From NCBI RefSeq assembly GCF_000018865.1, contig NC_010175.1:2976001-3040000 (forward strand): a stretch of 64,000 bases of DNA, read 5' to 3'. Every line of letters starts with the position of its first letter. Position 1 is the first letter of the stretch. The position numbers and the translations under genes were made by a program. Shown here piece by piece: positions 56,215 to 64,000 of the stretch. Under the pieces are notes generated by a model. That model was given only the letters and a program-made list of their open reading frames with translations. It did no database searches and was not told the origin of the DNA. This DNA is from Chloroflexus aurantiacus J-10-fl. GTDB lineage: Bacteria; Chloroflexota; Chloroflexia; Chloroflexales; Chloroflexaceae.

Positions 56215-56383
56215 CACGCTCTCCTCACCCTGCTCACGTTGGCGGTGTGTACGGCTGCCGCTCTTGTAGCGTCAGTTGCATACGCAAACACTTCGTCGTT
56301 CGCTTAAATTGTATCACACCATCGGGCATCTTGTGGTATGATCTTAGTCATCACTTTTGGATAGCTTGCAGCGGGAGGCAGCC

Positions 56384-56968
56384 GTGGCCGCGATTCGCAT
56401 CCTGATTGCCGAGGATAATGATCTCGTGTCGCTCACGTTGGAGGACCAACTGAAGGGGTTGGGGTACGAGGTGGTTGGGATTGCCCGGACTGGCACCGAG
56501 GCAGTGATGCTGGCATCACGCCTGAAACCAGACCTGGTGATTATGGACATTCGGATGCCGGAGATGGACGGCACCGAGGCAACTGCCCGAATCCGGGATC
56601 AAACCGGTATTCCGGTGGTGATGTTAACGGCGTTCGCCGACAAAGAGACCATCCGGCGGGCGGAGGCGGCGGGGGCGCTGGCATACCTGGTGAAGCCGGT
56701 GAACGAGCAGGAATTGCCACCAGCCATCACGATTGCGCTGGCCCGTCATCGTGAAATCCAGAATCTGCGGAACGAAAATCTCGAACTGCAAGAGGCACTT
56801 GAAGCACGTAAACTGATCGAGCGGGCAAAAGGTATCTTAATGCAACGTCTCGGTCTGAGCGAACGCGATGCGTATGAACGTTTACGTCAGCGTGCCCGTG
56901 ATAAACGCACGAAGATGAAGGATATTGCGCAGGCGATAATCGAAGCGGAAGAGCTGCTCGGTTCATGA
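56384..56968 (+). CDS. Response regulator with ANTAR RNA-binding output domain
   Basis: A 194-residue two-domain protein. The receiver domain (about 1-120) has IAEDNDLVSLTLE, phospho-acceptor Asp in LKPDLVIMDIRMPEMDG, Thr-like switch residue in VVMLTAFADKETI and Lys in AYLVKPVNEQEL. A coiled linker leads to the ANTAR domain ARKLIERAKGILMQRLGLSE, with the helical bundle that binds paired hairpins and prevents termination. GTG 56384 has GGGAGG before it. No cognate kinase is adjacent. The next gene downstream has a terminator in its leader, but its loop does not fit an ANTAR target. Confidence 0.93.
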   Translation: MAAIRILIAEDNDLVSLTLEDQLKGLGYEVVGIARTGTEAVMLASRLKPDLVIMDIRMPEMDGTEATARIRDQTGIPVVMLTAFADKETIRRAEAAGALAYLVKPVNEQELPPAITIALARHREIQNLRNENLELQEALEARKLIERAKGILMQRLGLSERDAYERLRQRARDKRTKMKDIAQAIIEAEELLGS

Positions 56969-56974
56969 AGGTGC

Positions 56975-57003
56975 TTGACGGAACATTGCGGCTGTGGTAT
57001 AGT
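56975..57003 (+). promoter_or_regulatory. Promoter of the aroH-aroF operon
   Basis: TTGACG (56975-56980), 17-base spacer, TATAGT (56998-57003), placing the start near 57010, 34 bases before the leader peptide. Confidence 0.8.
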
Positions 57004-57043
57004 TGCCTCGTCGAAGCGAGTAGATAGTCAAGGAAGCGATCTC

Positions 57044-57127
57044 ATGGTCGGTTCGCGCTTTTATACCTACTTTTTCTACTTTACCAGCCGAAAACCGGAC
57101 TGGTCGCTTCGCATTTCCTGGAGATAG
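57044..57127 (+). CDS. Phe/Tyr-rich attenuator leader peptide of the aromatic operon
   Basis: A 27-codon frame from ATG 57044 to TAG 57127, with AAGGA about ten bases before it. The peptide contains FYTYFFYF at positions 6-13, four Phe and three Tyr in eight codons, and two Trp near the end (DWSLRISW). It lies between a promoter and an intrinsic terminator, directly upstream of chorismate mutase and DAHP synthase genes. This is the textbook layout of ribosome-mediated attenuation: shortage of charged tRNA-Phe or tRNA-Tyr would stall the ribosome and favour readthrough. The stem ACCAG/CTGGT (57083-57104) lies just past the Phe/Tyr run. Confidence 0.85.
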   Translation: MVGSRFYTYFFYFTSRKPDWSLRISWR

Positions 57128-57151
57128 ACGATAGCATAGAGCAATCACAAA

Positions 57152-57190
57152 GGGGCGCGAGGCGAAAAACCTCGCGCCCCTTCTGTTGTT
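57152..57190 (+). terminator. Attenuator terminator before aroH
   Basis: GGGGCGCGAGG (57152-57162) pairs perfectly with CCTCGCGCCCC (57170-57180), a seven-base loop, then TTCTGTTGTT. TCGCGC inside the leader peptide (57053-57058) is complementary to GCGCGA in the 5' arm (57155-57160). CGAAGCG (57012-57018) is complementary to CGCTTCG (57105-57111). These are candidate competing pairings. Confidence 0.82.
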
Positions 57191-57208
57191 GCCCAGGGAG
57201 GAGAGCCG

Positions 57209-57628
57209 ATGGACGTTCGTTGTCGTGGAGTACGAGGGGCGACGACCTGTAGCGAGAACACACGCGAAGCTATTCTGTCCGCAACGCACGAATTGCTCAC
57301 ATTGTTGATCGAAGCCAACGACATTAAGCCGGAAGACATCGCCAGTGCCATTTTTACAACGACTCCCGACCTGAATGCCGAATTTCCCGCTGTGGCAGCC
57401 CGCGCAATTGGCTGGGTAGATACTGCCCTCCTCTGTGGTCACGAAATGGCTGTGCCAGGTAGTTTACCCCGTTGTATTCGTGTTTTGATCCACTGGAATA
57501 CCACCAAACGCGCCGACGAAGTCGTCCATGTGTACATTCGCGGTGCCCGTGGTCTGCGACCCGAACGGGCTGCTGCGATGAACGCCTTTCGCGTGGTGAC
57601 ACCACTTTCACCGGAGGAGTTGCCATGA
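57209..57628 (+). CDS. aroH: Chorismate mutase, AroH type
   Basis: Rearranges chorismate to prephenate, the branch point to Phe and Tyr. The 139-residue product is the monofunctional trimeric type of Bacillus subtilis: [19 protein letters not shown] with active-site Arg, [40 protein letters not shown] with Cys, Glu and Arg, and [13 protein letters not shown] with Tyr. GGGAGGAG precedes ATG 57209. It is controlled by the leader just upstream. Its stop overlaps an in-frame upstream ATG of the aroF frame as ATGA. Confidence 0.95.
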   Translation: MDVRCRGVRGATTCSENTREAILSATHELLTLLIEANDIKPEDIASAIFTTTPDLNAEFPAVAARAIGWVDTALLCGHEMAVPGSLPRCIRVLIHWNTTKRADEVVHVYIRGARGLRPERAAAMNAFRVVTPLSPEELP

Positions 57629-57723
57629 GTCGTCGTCAAGACCCTGCCGGACACGCAGCGTTGCGTGTTGTGCCCGTTTTGTCTACCGATGCCTGTTCTT
57701 GTATGCCTGAGGAGGACCGTTCC

Positions 57724-58740
57724 ATGATTGTCGTCATGCAAACCGACTCAACCCCTGGACAGATTGAAGCGGTGTTAAACCGGCTGCGCGAACACAATTT
57801 GCGCGGCCATCTGACCGTTGGTGAGGAGCGCACGGTGATCGCGGTGGTGGGGGCAGCGATCCCGCCAACCTTGCGGGAAGAGCTAGAACACTTTGCCGGT
57901 GTGAAGGAGACCCTGCGCATCACGCAACCCTACAAGCTGGTATCCCGTGAGGTAAAGCCCAGCGATACGGTGGTGACGGTTGGTGATGTAAAGGTTGGCG
58001 GTGGGCACCTGGCAATTATTGCCGGCCCGTGCTCGGTTGAGAGTGAAGAGCAGATTATGGCGACCGCCCGTGCAGTACGCGAGGCTGGGGCGAACATGTT
58101 GCGCGGTGGTGCGTTCAAGCCTCGCTCATCGCCTTACAGTTTCCGTGGCCTGGGTGAGGTTGGTTTACAGTTGCTGGCGCAGGCACGTGCCGAGACGGGA
58201 TTGCCAATTGTGACCGAAGTTATGACTCCGGCTGACGTTGATCTGGTTGCCCGCTATGCCGATGTCTTGCAGATCGGCGCCCGCAACATGCAGAATTATC
58301 AGTTGCTGGAAGAGGTCGGGCGTACCGGCATGCCGGTGCTGCTCAAGCGCGGTTTATCGGCTACGATTGAAGAGTGGTTGTTGTCGGCTGAGTACATTAT
58401 TGCCCAGGGTAATCCAAATGTGATTCTGTGTGAGCGCGGAATCCGCACGTTCGAGACGGCGACCCGCAATACCCTCGATCTGAATGCAGTAGCCGTAGCC
58501 AGGAAGCGCTCACATCTACCGGTAATTGTTGATCCGAGTCACGGTACCGGGAAGTGGTATCTGGTTCCACCATTAACCCTGGCTGCAATTGCCGCCGGTG
58601 CTGATGGTGTGATCATTGAAGTTCACCCCGATCCTGATCGGGCAAAGTCGGACGGCGGCCAGTCACTGAACCCAGAGAACTTCATGGGCCTGGTGCCCCA
58701 AATGCGAGCCATCGCGAAAGTTGTTGGCAAGACCTGGTAA
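57724..58740 (+). CDS. aroF: 3-deoxy-7-phosphoheptulonate (DAHP) synthase, type I-beta
   Basis: First step of the shikimate pathway, joining PEP and erythrose 4-phosphate. From ATG 57724 the product is 338 residues, the length and start ([17 protein letters not shown]) of the Thermotoga-type enzyme with an N-terminal ferredoxin-like regulatory domain (about 1-70), the likely feedback site. The barrel has [48 protein letters not shown] and [24 protein letters not shown] precedes this ATG. An earlier in-frame ATG at 57625 would couple it to aroH and add 33 residues with no family support. Confidence 0.95.
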   Translation: MIVVMQTDSTPGQIEAVLNRLREHNLRGHLTVGEERTVIAVVGAAIPPTLREELEHFAGVKETLRITQPYKLVSREVKPSDTVVTVGDVKVGGGHLAIIAGPCSVESEEQIMATARAVREAGANMLRGGAFKPRSSPYSFRGLGEVGLQLLAQARAETGLPIVTEVMTPADVDLVARYADVLQIGARNMQNYQLLEEVGRTGMPVLLKRGLSATIEEWLLSAEYIIAQGNPNVILCERGIRTFETATRNTLDLNAVAVARKRSHLPVIVDPSHGTGKWYLVPPLTLAAIAAGADGVIIEVHPDPDRAKSDGGQSLNPENFMGLVPQMRAIAKVVGKTW

Positions 58741-58930
58741 TTACCACGCATGTCAGGAGCGCACAACGAAGTGCTCTCCTCCCCGGCATAGCTGCCCAAA
58801 CGCCGCACAATGACTGTGCTCCTCGTAAAATACGGTGATCTGTGGCCGTCTCGTGATCTGGTTGACGTTACTTGTGGCCGCGGATGATTGGCCTGCTGAT
58901 GCGCTATCCTGCGTTCCGCCTTGCGATGCA

Positions 58931-58959
58931 TTGCCCTCACCGGTACAGCGTGGTACAAT
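58931..58959 (+). promoter_or_regulatory. Promoter of pdxST
   Basis: TTGCCC (58931-58936), 17-base spacer, TACAAT (58954-58959) with a TGG just before it. It lies 50 bases ahead of pdxS. Confidence 0.6.
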
Positions 58960-59008
58960 ATTATGACGAGATTTACCAGCGTCACCTGATATTTTAGAGC
59001 GAGGCAAT

Positions 59009-59890
59009 ATGGAAAAATCGACATGGACGACGAAAGTTGGGCTGGCGCAGATGCTGAAAGGTGGCGTCATCATGGATGTTGTCACCCCAGAGCAGGCGCG
59101 AATTGCTGAAGAGGCCGGGGCAGTGGCAGTGATGGCGCTGGAACGGGTACCGGCTGACATTCGCGCTCAGGGTGGCGTGGCCCGTATGAGCGATCCAGAG
59201 CTGATCCTGGCGATCAAGCAGGCGGTAACCATTCCGGTGATGGCAAAAGCACGGATTGGTCACTTCGTTGAAGCGCAGGTATTGGAAGCGATTGGCGTTG
59301 ATTATATTGACGAAAGCGAAGTATTGACTCCTGCCGACGAAGAGCATCACATTAATAAACATAAGTTCCGTGTGCCGTTTGTCTGCGGTTGTCGTAATCT
59401 TGGTGAAGCGCTGCGCCGTGTCGCCGAGGGTGCGGCAATGCTGCGCACGAAAGGCGAAGCCGGTACCGGTAATGTGGTCGAGGCTGTGCGACACGCCCGT
59501 GCGGTGTACAGCGAGATTCGGCGCTTGCAGTCGATGAATGAAGATGAATTGTTCACCTACGCCAAGCAGATCCAGGCTCCCTATGAGCTGGTAAAGCAGG
59601 TGGCGACTGAAGGTAAATTGCCGGTCGTCAACTTTGCCGCAGGTGGTATTGCTACCCCGGCTGATGCTGCGCTCCTGATGCAGCTTGGCGTTGATGGAAT
59701 CTTCGTTGGTTCGGGTATCTTCAAGAGTGGCGATCCGGTCAAGCGGGCACGGGCCATTGTTGAGGCAACAACCCACTACAATGACCCGGAGATTATTGCC
59801 GAGGTGAGCAAGGGCCTCGGTGAGGCAATGGTTGGTATCAACATTGATCAGATTCCAGCCGATCAGTTGATGGCTCGCCGCGGCTGGTAA
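59009..59890 (+). CDS. pdxS: Pyridoxal 5'-phosphate synthase, lyase subunit PdxS
   Basis: Builds PLP from ribose 5-phosphate, glyceraldehyde 3-phosphate and ammonia from PdxT. The 293-residue barrel has [20 protein letters not shown] with the ribose-binding Asp and [20 protein letters not shown]. It also has [18 protein letters not shown] with the key Lys, [49 protein letters not shown] and [21 protein letters not shown] lies before ATG 59009. pdxT follows after 43 bases that hold a strong hairpin. Confidence 0.98.
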   Translation: MEKSTWTTKVGLAQMLKGGVIMDVVTPEQARIAEEAGAVAVMALERVPADIRAQGGVARMSDPELILAIKQAVTIPVMAKARIGHFVEAQVLEAIGVDYIDESEVLTPADEEHHINKHKFRVPFVCGCRNLGEALRRVAEGAAMLRTKGEAGTGNVVEAVRHARAVYSEIRRLQSMNEDELFTYAKQIQAPYELVKQVATEGKLPVVNFAAGGIATPADAALLMQLGVDGIFVGSGIFKSGDPVKRARAIVEATTHYNDPEIIAEVSKGLGEAMVGINIDQIPADQLMARRGW

Positions 59891-59897
59891 TGAGGGG

Positions 59898-59921
59898 GCG
59901 GACGGGGTCACCCCCGTCCGC
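59898..59921 (+). terminator. Hairpin between pdxS and pdxT
   Basis: GCGGACGGGG (59898-59907) pairs perfectly with CCCCGTCCGC (59912-59921), with loop TCAC. There is no T run, so it is more likely an mRNA stability or partial-termination element within the operon. Confidence 0.55.
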
Positions 59922-59933
59922 ATAGAATGAGGT

Positions 59934-60506
59934 ATGACAGTTGGTGTGTTAGCCCTTCAGGGCGATTTTCGTGAACATTGTGCCGTGCTACGCCGAATCG
60001 GGGTTGAACCGATTGAGGTGCGTCTGCCACGTCAGCTTGAACAGGTCGAACGGTTGATTATTCCCGGTGGCGAAAGCACGACGATAGGTCGGCTGCTAAC
60101 GATTTATCAGATGCTGGAACCAATCCGGGCGCGTGCCGGTCGTGATCTGGCGATTTGGGGTACATGCGCTGGAGCCATTTTGCTTGCCAGTGTCGTTACC
60201 GATCAGAAACAGGGCGGTCAGCCTACGTTGAGCCTGATGAATCTGACCATTCAGCGAAATGCTTACGGTAGCCAGCTCGACAGCTTCGAGGCACCGATTA
60301 CAATGCCGATTATCGGTGAGAAGCCATTGCAAGGTGTCTTCATTCGGGCCCCGCGTATTATCAGCGTGGGGTCGGGGTGCGAGGCGGTTGGCTGGCTGGA
60401 GGACGGCAGCGTGGTGGCTGCCCGGCAGGGTCGCTTGCTGGCGACTACGTTCCATCCTGAGCTGACCGATGATGATCGGGTTCACCGGCTCTTTCTGGAA
60501 CTATGA
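59934..60506 (+). CDS. pdxT: Pyridoxal 5'-phosphate synthase, glutaminase subunit PdxT
   Basis: Hydrolyses glutamine and passes ammonia to PdxS. The 190-residue class I glutaminase shows [45 protein letters not shown] with the nucleophile Cys, VFIRAPRI, and the His-Glu pair in [10 protein letters not shown]. The start at 59934 gives the family N-terminus. Its last four bases overlap the next gene as ATGA. Confidence 0.97.
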
Positions 60507-61498
60507 TTCGAACTGTAACGCCGGGTGATCTCTGGTTGCTGCGGCGTAAACCTCGCTATCAACAGGTGCTCTACACCGAACGACTGCTGGCGTATAGCCA
60601 TCGGCCGCTCTGGTTTGCTCTGCAAAGCATGCTGGCCGGCAATCATCGGGAACGAACAACCCTGGTGCTGGCTGAAGGTGGTGGGTTTGCCCTGGCACAG
60701 GCGATGGGTCGTCGTGGCCGGCCAGAACAAGATGTGATCTATCTGGCGACCAACGGAACGCGGAGCGAACATACTCCCAGTGATTACGAGCTTTGGTTCC
60801 ATCTGCTGCACCAGTTGTGCGCGAATGCTGCGCACCACTCGGTGCAGCGCCTCTACGCAGCGCTACCCTGTCAGCACAACGAATTGCGGGAAATCTTCCG
60901 TCAGGTTGGCTTCCAGGCCTACACCCATCGTCATCTCTTTCATCTCTCTGGCCCGGACTGGGATCAGGGTACGCGCCTGGCCCCTATGCGTATGCAGGCA
61001 CGTCGAGACCACTGGGCGATACATAAACTCTACGGTATGGCAACACCGCATCTCGTCCAACAGGCGGAAGTGTACAACGCCCGTAACTGGACGCTGCATG
61101 AGGCCTATTCCCTGGTACGTCGCCAGGCATGGGTGCTTGGCCCTGATGATGATCTGGTGGCTTATTTGCGTCTGCTCAGTGGGCCGAATGGCCACGTCTT
61201 TTCGTTGATCATCCGGCCTGATGAACGTGAGCAGGCAGTAGATGTCTTGCGGTTTGGTCTGGCGCAGCTCAGCGATAGCCGTCCGGTCTATCTCTTGCTG
61301 CGCGAGTATCAACAAGAATTGTTTGAACCGGCAATGCGCCTCGGCTTTCAACCGGTTGGCGAGCAGACCTTACTGGTGAAACATATGGTGATGCCGATCC
61401 GTCGAGCGGTACTGGCACCATCGCTAGAGGTTGGGTTGGAGCCGAGAGTGTCAGTGCGTCGGTATGTGTTGCCACCAACTGCACGGGAGGAGTGCTAA
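60503..61498 (+). CDS. GNAT-like protein of unknown function
   Basis: A 331-residue protein whose centre and end resemble the acetyltransferase fold ([20 protein letters not shown] with [20 protein letters not shown] and [12 protein letters not shown]; later [20 protein letters not shown] with [16 protein letters not shown]). I see no clean acetyl-CoA loop (R/QxxGxG/A), so activity is uncertain. It overlaps pdxT by four bases and precedes the R3H ATPase by six, so it belongs to a pdxST-GNAT-R3H-tmk set. The role in that set is unknown. Confidence 0.75.
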
Positions 61499-61504
61499 GC
61501 AGGT

Positions 61505-63124
61505 ATGGCTGTAACGGATACGAGCAATGATATTCAGCTCTTGTTAGCAACGCTGCCGCCGGCGATTAGCGAGGCGATTCGGAAGGCAAATGATCAGGAT
61601 AATTTGCTCGAAATTGTGATGGATTTGGGACGCCTGCCAGAAGCCCGGTATCGCGGTCACGAGCTGTTCCTGAGTGATCGTGAAGTGACGTCCGAAGACA
61701 TCCAATATGTGATCGAGCGTATTGGTGAATTTGGTGAAGATAATCGCGCAGGTATTCCGCGTACTCTGCACCGCATCTCTGGGATTCGCAACCGCCGTGG
61801 GGTGGTGATTGGTCTGACCTGCCGCGTTGGGCGGGCGGTGTATGGGACGGTTGATATTATTCGTGATCTGGTCGAGACCGGTCAGAGTATTCTGCTGTTA
61901 GGGAAACCGGGTACCGGCAAGACAACCCTGTTACGCGAGACGGCGCGTGTCCTGGGTGATGAACTGCGGAAGCGGGTAGTGATTGTGGATACCTCAAATG
62001 AGATTGCCGGTGATGGTGATATTCCCCATCCCGGTATTGGGCGGGCCCGCCGGATGCAGGTGCCACGACCTGCCGAACAGCATAACGTGATGATCGAGGC
62101 GGTCGAAAACCACATGCCGGAAGTGATCGTCATTGATGAGATCGGTACTGAGCTGGAGGCGGCAGCAGCCCGTACTATCGCTGAGCGCGGCGTTCAGTTG
62201 GTCGGGACAGCGCACGGGAATACACTTGATAATCTTATGGTCAATCCAACGCTGTCCGACCTGGTCGGTGGTATTCAGGCAGTGACCCTGGGTGATGAAG
62301 AGGCCCGGCGCCGTGGCACGCAGAAGACGGTGTTAGAGCGGAAGGCGCCACCGACCTTCAGCATTCTGGTTGAGATTCAGTCCTGGGATAGGGTGATGGT
62401 CTATCCCGATGTTGCGGCAGCCGTCGATGCGATTTTGCGCGGTGAAGACCCTCCCTGCGAACAGCGCTTCCGTGATGCAAACGGTGTGGTCCACCGGGAA
62501 CCGGTGCGACGGGCGCCAATTGATGCCCCGGCATTTGGTCTGCGGCGCGGTCGTGGTGGCCGTGAACAAGGCCAGATGGGTGGTAGCGGTCCCCGCTTAC
62601 GTGATCGCAATGGCTCCGCTTCCTCCACACTAACAATGCCACCACAGCGCATCTTTCCATTCGGCGTCAGTCGTAACCGGTTGCAAAGCGCGATTGAACG
62701 CCTGCGAGTGCCGGCGGTGATTGTACGTGATTTGAAAGAGGCTACTCTGGTCATGACGCTGAAAAACTACTACCGGCAAAGTTCGCAACAGTTGCGGCAG
62801 GCGGAAGAGCAGGGTGTGCCGGTCTATGTGTTGCGCAATAATACGATTACCCAGATGGAACGACAGCTCGCCCAGGTCTTCCAGTTACGCGAGCTGGTTG
62901 ACGATGAACCAGCGCCCTTTGGCAACGATTCGGTGGTTGAAGAGGCGTTGCTGGAAACGGAGCAGGCGATTACGCAGGTGATTAATGGCGAGCGGAACGC
63001 AGTAGAGTTAACGCCGCGCAGCAGCTATATTCGTCGCTTGCAACATCAGATGGCTGATCGGTATAATCTGCGCTCGGAGAGTCGGGGTGATGATCCTAAC
63101 CGACGGGTGAAGATCTTCCGGTAG
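61505..63124 (+). CDS. AAA-type ATPase with R3H domain (Ycf45/SpoIIIAA-like)
   Basis: A 539-residue protein related to plastid Ycf45 and to SpoIIIAA. The N-terminal part has RFRGHELFLSDREV-type sequence (here YRGHELFLSDREVT). The ATPase core has LLLGKPGTGKTTLLRETAR (Walker A), VIVDTSNEIAGDGDIPHPG, VIVIDEIGTELEAAAARTIA (Walker B) and LVGTAHGNTLDNLM (sensor). A basic Gly-rich linker follows, then a C-terminal R3H-like nucleic-acid-binding segment ending QMADRYNLRSESRGDDPNRR. GGAGG precedes it. The function of the family is not well established. Confidence 0.9.
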   Translation: MAVTDTSNDIQLLLATLPPAISEAIRKANDQDNLLEIVMDLGRLPEARYRGHELFLSDREVTSEDIQYVIERIGEFGEDNRAGIPRTLHRISGIRNRRGVVIGLTCRVGRAVYGTVDIIRDLVETGQSILLLGKPGTGKTTLLRETARVLGDELRKRVVIVDTSNEIAGDGDIPHPGIGRARRMQVPRPAEQHNVMIEAVENHMPEVIVIDEIGTELEAAAARTIAERGVQLVGTAHGNTLDNLMVNPTLSDLVGGIQAVTLGDEEARRRGTQKTVLERKAPPTFSILVEIQSWDRVMVYPDVAAAVDAILRGEDPPCEQRFRDANGVVHREPVRRAPIDAPAFGLRRGRGGREQGQMGGSGPRLRDRNGSASSTLTMPPQRIFPFGVSRNRLQSAIERLRVPAVIVRDLKEATLVMTLKNYYRQSSQQLRQAEEQGVPVYVLRNNTITQMERQLAQVFQLRELVDDEPAPFGNDSVVEEALLETEQAITQVINGERNAVELTPRSSYIRRLQHQMADRYNLRSESRGDDPNRRVKIFR

Positions 63125-63194
63125 CAGATCGACAGATTGCTGAAGATCGGCTATCCTTAACGAAGGTTAAACCGTCATTGCTGGTAGCGATTTC

Positions 63195-63875
63195 ATGAAA
63201 CAAGGGTTCTTTATCACATTTGAAGGGCCGGAAGGAGCCGGGAAAAGCACACAGGCTCGACGATTGTATGAGCGATTACAGTCTATCGGCTACCCTACAA
63301 TTTTGACTCGTGAGCCAGGTGGTACTCGCATCAGTGAATTGATTCGGCGCATTCTGGTGGATCTCCGCCATACCGAGATGGCACCAACAACCGAGATACT
63401 GCTGTTCTCGGCAGCCCGGGCCCAATTGGTGAGCGAGTTGATCCGGCCATACCTGGCAACCGGTGGTATCGTGGTGTGTGATCGCTACGCCGACTCGACG
63501 TTTGCCTATCAGGGGTACGGTCTGGGTCGCGATCTTGAAGAGTTACGGACGATTACCGATATTGCTACCGGTGGTTTGAAACCCGACCTGACCCTGTATT
63601 TGCGAATTGATGTTGAAGTCGGTTTGCAGCGTAAACGCGCCAGTCGTGAACGAATTGAACCTGGCAGTGTGCAACCACCGGAATGGAATCGACTCGATGC
63701 TCGTGATCTGGCGTACCATCAACGGGTAGCTCAGGGCTTCAACGAGTTGATGGCGCAAGAGCCTGAGCGCTGGTATGCGTTGGATGCCGATCAACCGGTA
63801 GATGAGTTAGCCGAACAGATCTGGCAGGTTGTGATGGCCCGGTTAGCGCAGGTGATGCCGCTTGCTGCGCAATGA
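63195..63875 (+). CDS. tmk: Thymidylate kinase
   Basis: Phosphorylates dTMP to dTDP. The 226-residue product has FEGPEGAGKSTQARRLYERL (P-loop), the DR-type motif VVCDRYADSTFAYQGYGLGR, LTREPGGTRISELIR and a lid region QRKRASRERIE. The C-terminus is somewhat longer than the usual 205-215 residues. The start has no strong Shine-Dalgarno, but the family N-terminus begins here. A DarA-like gene follows after 34 bases, a neighbourhood also known in Firmicutes. Confidence 0.96.
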   Translation: MKQGFFITFEGPEGAGKSTQARRLYERLQSIGYPTILTREPGGTRISELIRRILVDLRHTEMAPTTEILLFSAARAQLVSELIRPYLATGGIVVCDRYADSTFAYQGYGLGRDLEELRTITDIATGGLKPDLTLYLRIDVEVGLQRKRASRERIEPGSVQPPEWNRLDARDLAYHQRVAQGFNELMAQEPERWYALDADQPVDELAEQIWQVVMARLAQVMPLAAQ

Positions 63876-63909
63876 TGCGTGTATTGCATAGCATATAAGG
63901 GTGAAGATC

Positions 63910-64000
63910 ATGCGCCTCATTCTTGCTGTTGTTCAGTCTCAAGACGCAACAAATCTGGTAGAAGCGCTAACCGAGCACGGCTATCGGGTAACACGCCTGA
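63910..64000 (+). CDS. DarA/PstA-like cyclic-di-AMP receptor, N-terminal 30 codons (cut by window edge)
   Basis: ATG 63910, preceded by AAGGGTGAAG, opens MRLILAVVQSQDATNLVEAL followed by TEHGYRVTRL, closely matching the start of DUF970 (YaaQ/DarA) proteins, PII-like trimers that bind cyclic-di-AMP. Location after tmk supports this. The rest lies outside the window. Confidence 0.85.
   Translation, partial: MRLILAVVQSQDATNLVEALTEHGYRVTRL

Noticed and set aside
56384-57190. ANTAR regulator acting on the aroH leader terminator
   Set aside because: ANTAR targets are paired hairpins with six-base loops; the terminator loop here has seven bases and I see no proper twin. The leader-peptide model explains the structure better.
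57625-57723. Extra 33 residues at the aroF N-terminus (ATG overlapping the aroH stop)
   Set aside because: ATGA coupling is tempting, but the family begins at the later ATG, which has a strong GAGGAGG. Kept only as an alternative start.
58994-59923. 309-codon open frame opposite pdxS
   Set aside because: Antisense shadow of a strongly conserved gene; no start-site or domain support.

Overview
The window reads as a stretch of chromosome from a filamentous anoxygenic phototroph of the Chloroflexota, most likely Chloroflexus. This rests on the overall gene repertoire, the codon and base use, and the many GC-rich intergenic repeat modules. I recognise this from general knowledge and did not confirm it by any search. 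The DNA is moderately GC-rich, genes lie on both strands in short operons, and intergenic spaces are often 0.5-3 kb long and filled with repeats.

Layout. 1-1.9 kb: pgi (cut by the window edge), a cupin and a small zinc-ribbon-like protein. 2-7.2 kb: translation cluster tRNA-Thr, tRNA-Tyr, tRNA-Thr, tuf, secE, nusG, rplK, rplA, rplJ, rplL, with a strong promoter before the tRNAs, an attenuator-like leader before rplJ and a terminator after rplL. 7.2-10.2 kb: a decay zone with an insertion sequence whose transposase carries an amber stop, and a broken two-gene unit ending in a PIN-domain gene. 10.3-21.5 kb: two unknown proteins, CNNM transporter, cdd, prs, tRNA-Gln and ettA, separated by members of a short inverted-repeat element family. 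One of these has terminal inverted repeats and an 11-bp target duplication. 21.6-25.4 kb: FMN riboswitch and ribD-ribE-ribBA-ribH. 25.4-28.3 kb: a large tandem array (55-bp and 384-bp periods). 28.5-37 kb: a TIGR01777 oxidoreductase, an HtrA protease, then CoA-related genes (CoA-type Nudix hydrolase, class III aminotransferase, panC, panB) broken up by repeats. 37-41 kb: an alpha/beta hydrolase, a TerC protein behind a yybP-ykoY (manganese) riboswitch with terminator, a Ca2+/cation antiporter and a cupredoxin lipoprotein. 41.3-47.3 kb: a complete seven-gene mrp Na+/H+ antiporter operon. 47.5 kb: a selenocysteine tRNA directly behind a near-consensus promoter. 47.8-52.1 kb: two MFS exporters, one in a TetR-controlled unit with two matching palindromic operators. 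53-57 kb: small coiled-coil protein, tRNA-Ser, a GAF-GAF-SpoIIE phosphatase, an O-methyltransferase and an ANTAR response regulator. 57-58.7 kb: aroH and aroF (chorismate mutase and DAHP synthase) behind a promoter, a 27-codon Phe/Tyr-rich leader peptide and an intrinsic terminator, the layout of an aromatic amino-acid attenuator. 59-64 kb: pdxS-pdxT (PLP synthase), a GNAT-like protein, a Ycf45/SpoIIIAA-like R3H ATPase, tmk and the start of a DarA-like cyclic-di-AMP receptor.

Most notable: the Phe/Tyr leader peptide attenuator at 57.0-57.2 kb, the tRNA-Sec gene with almost no 5' leader, the inverted-repeat element at 10.3 kb with its exact 11-bp target duplication and its relatives across the window, and the inactivated PIN-domain pair, where a 7-bp tandem duplication explains one lesion exactly.
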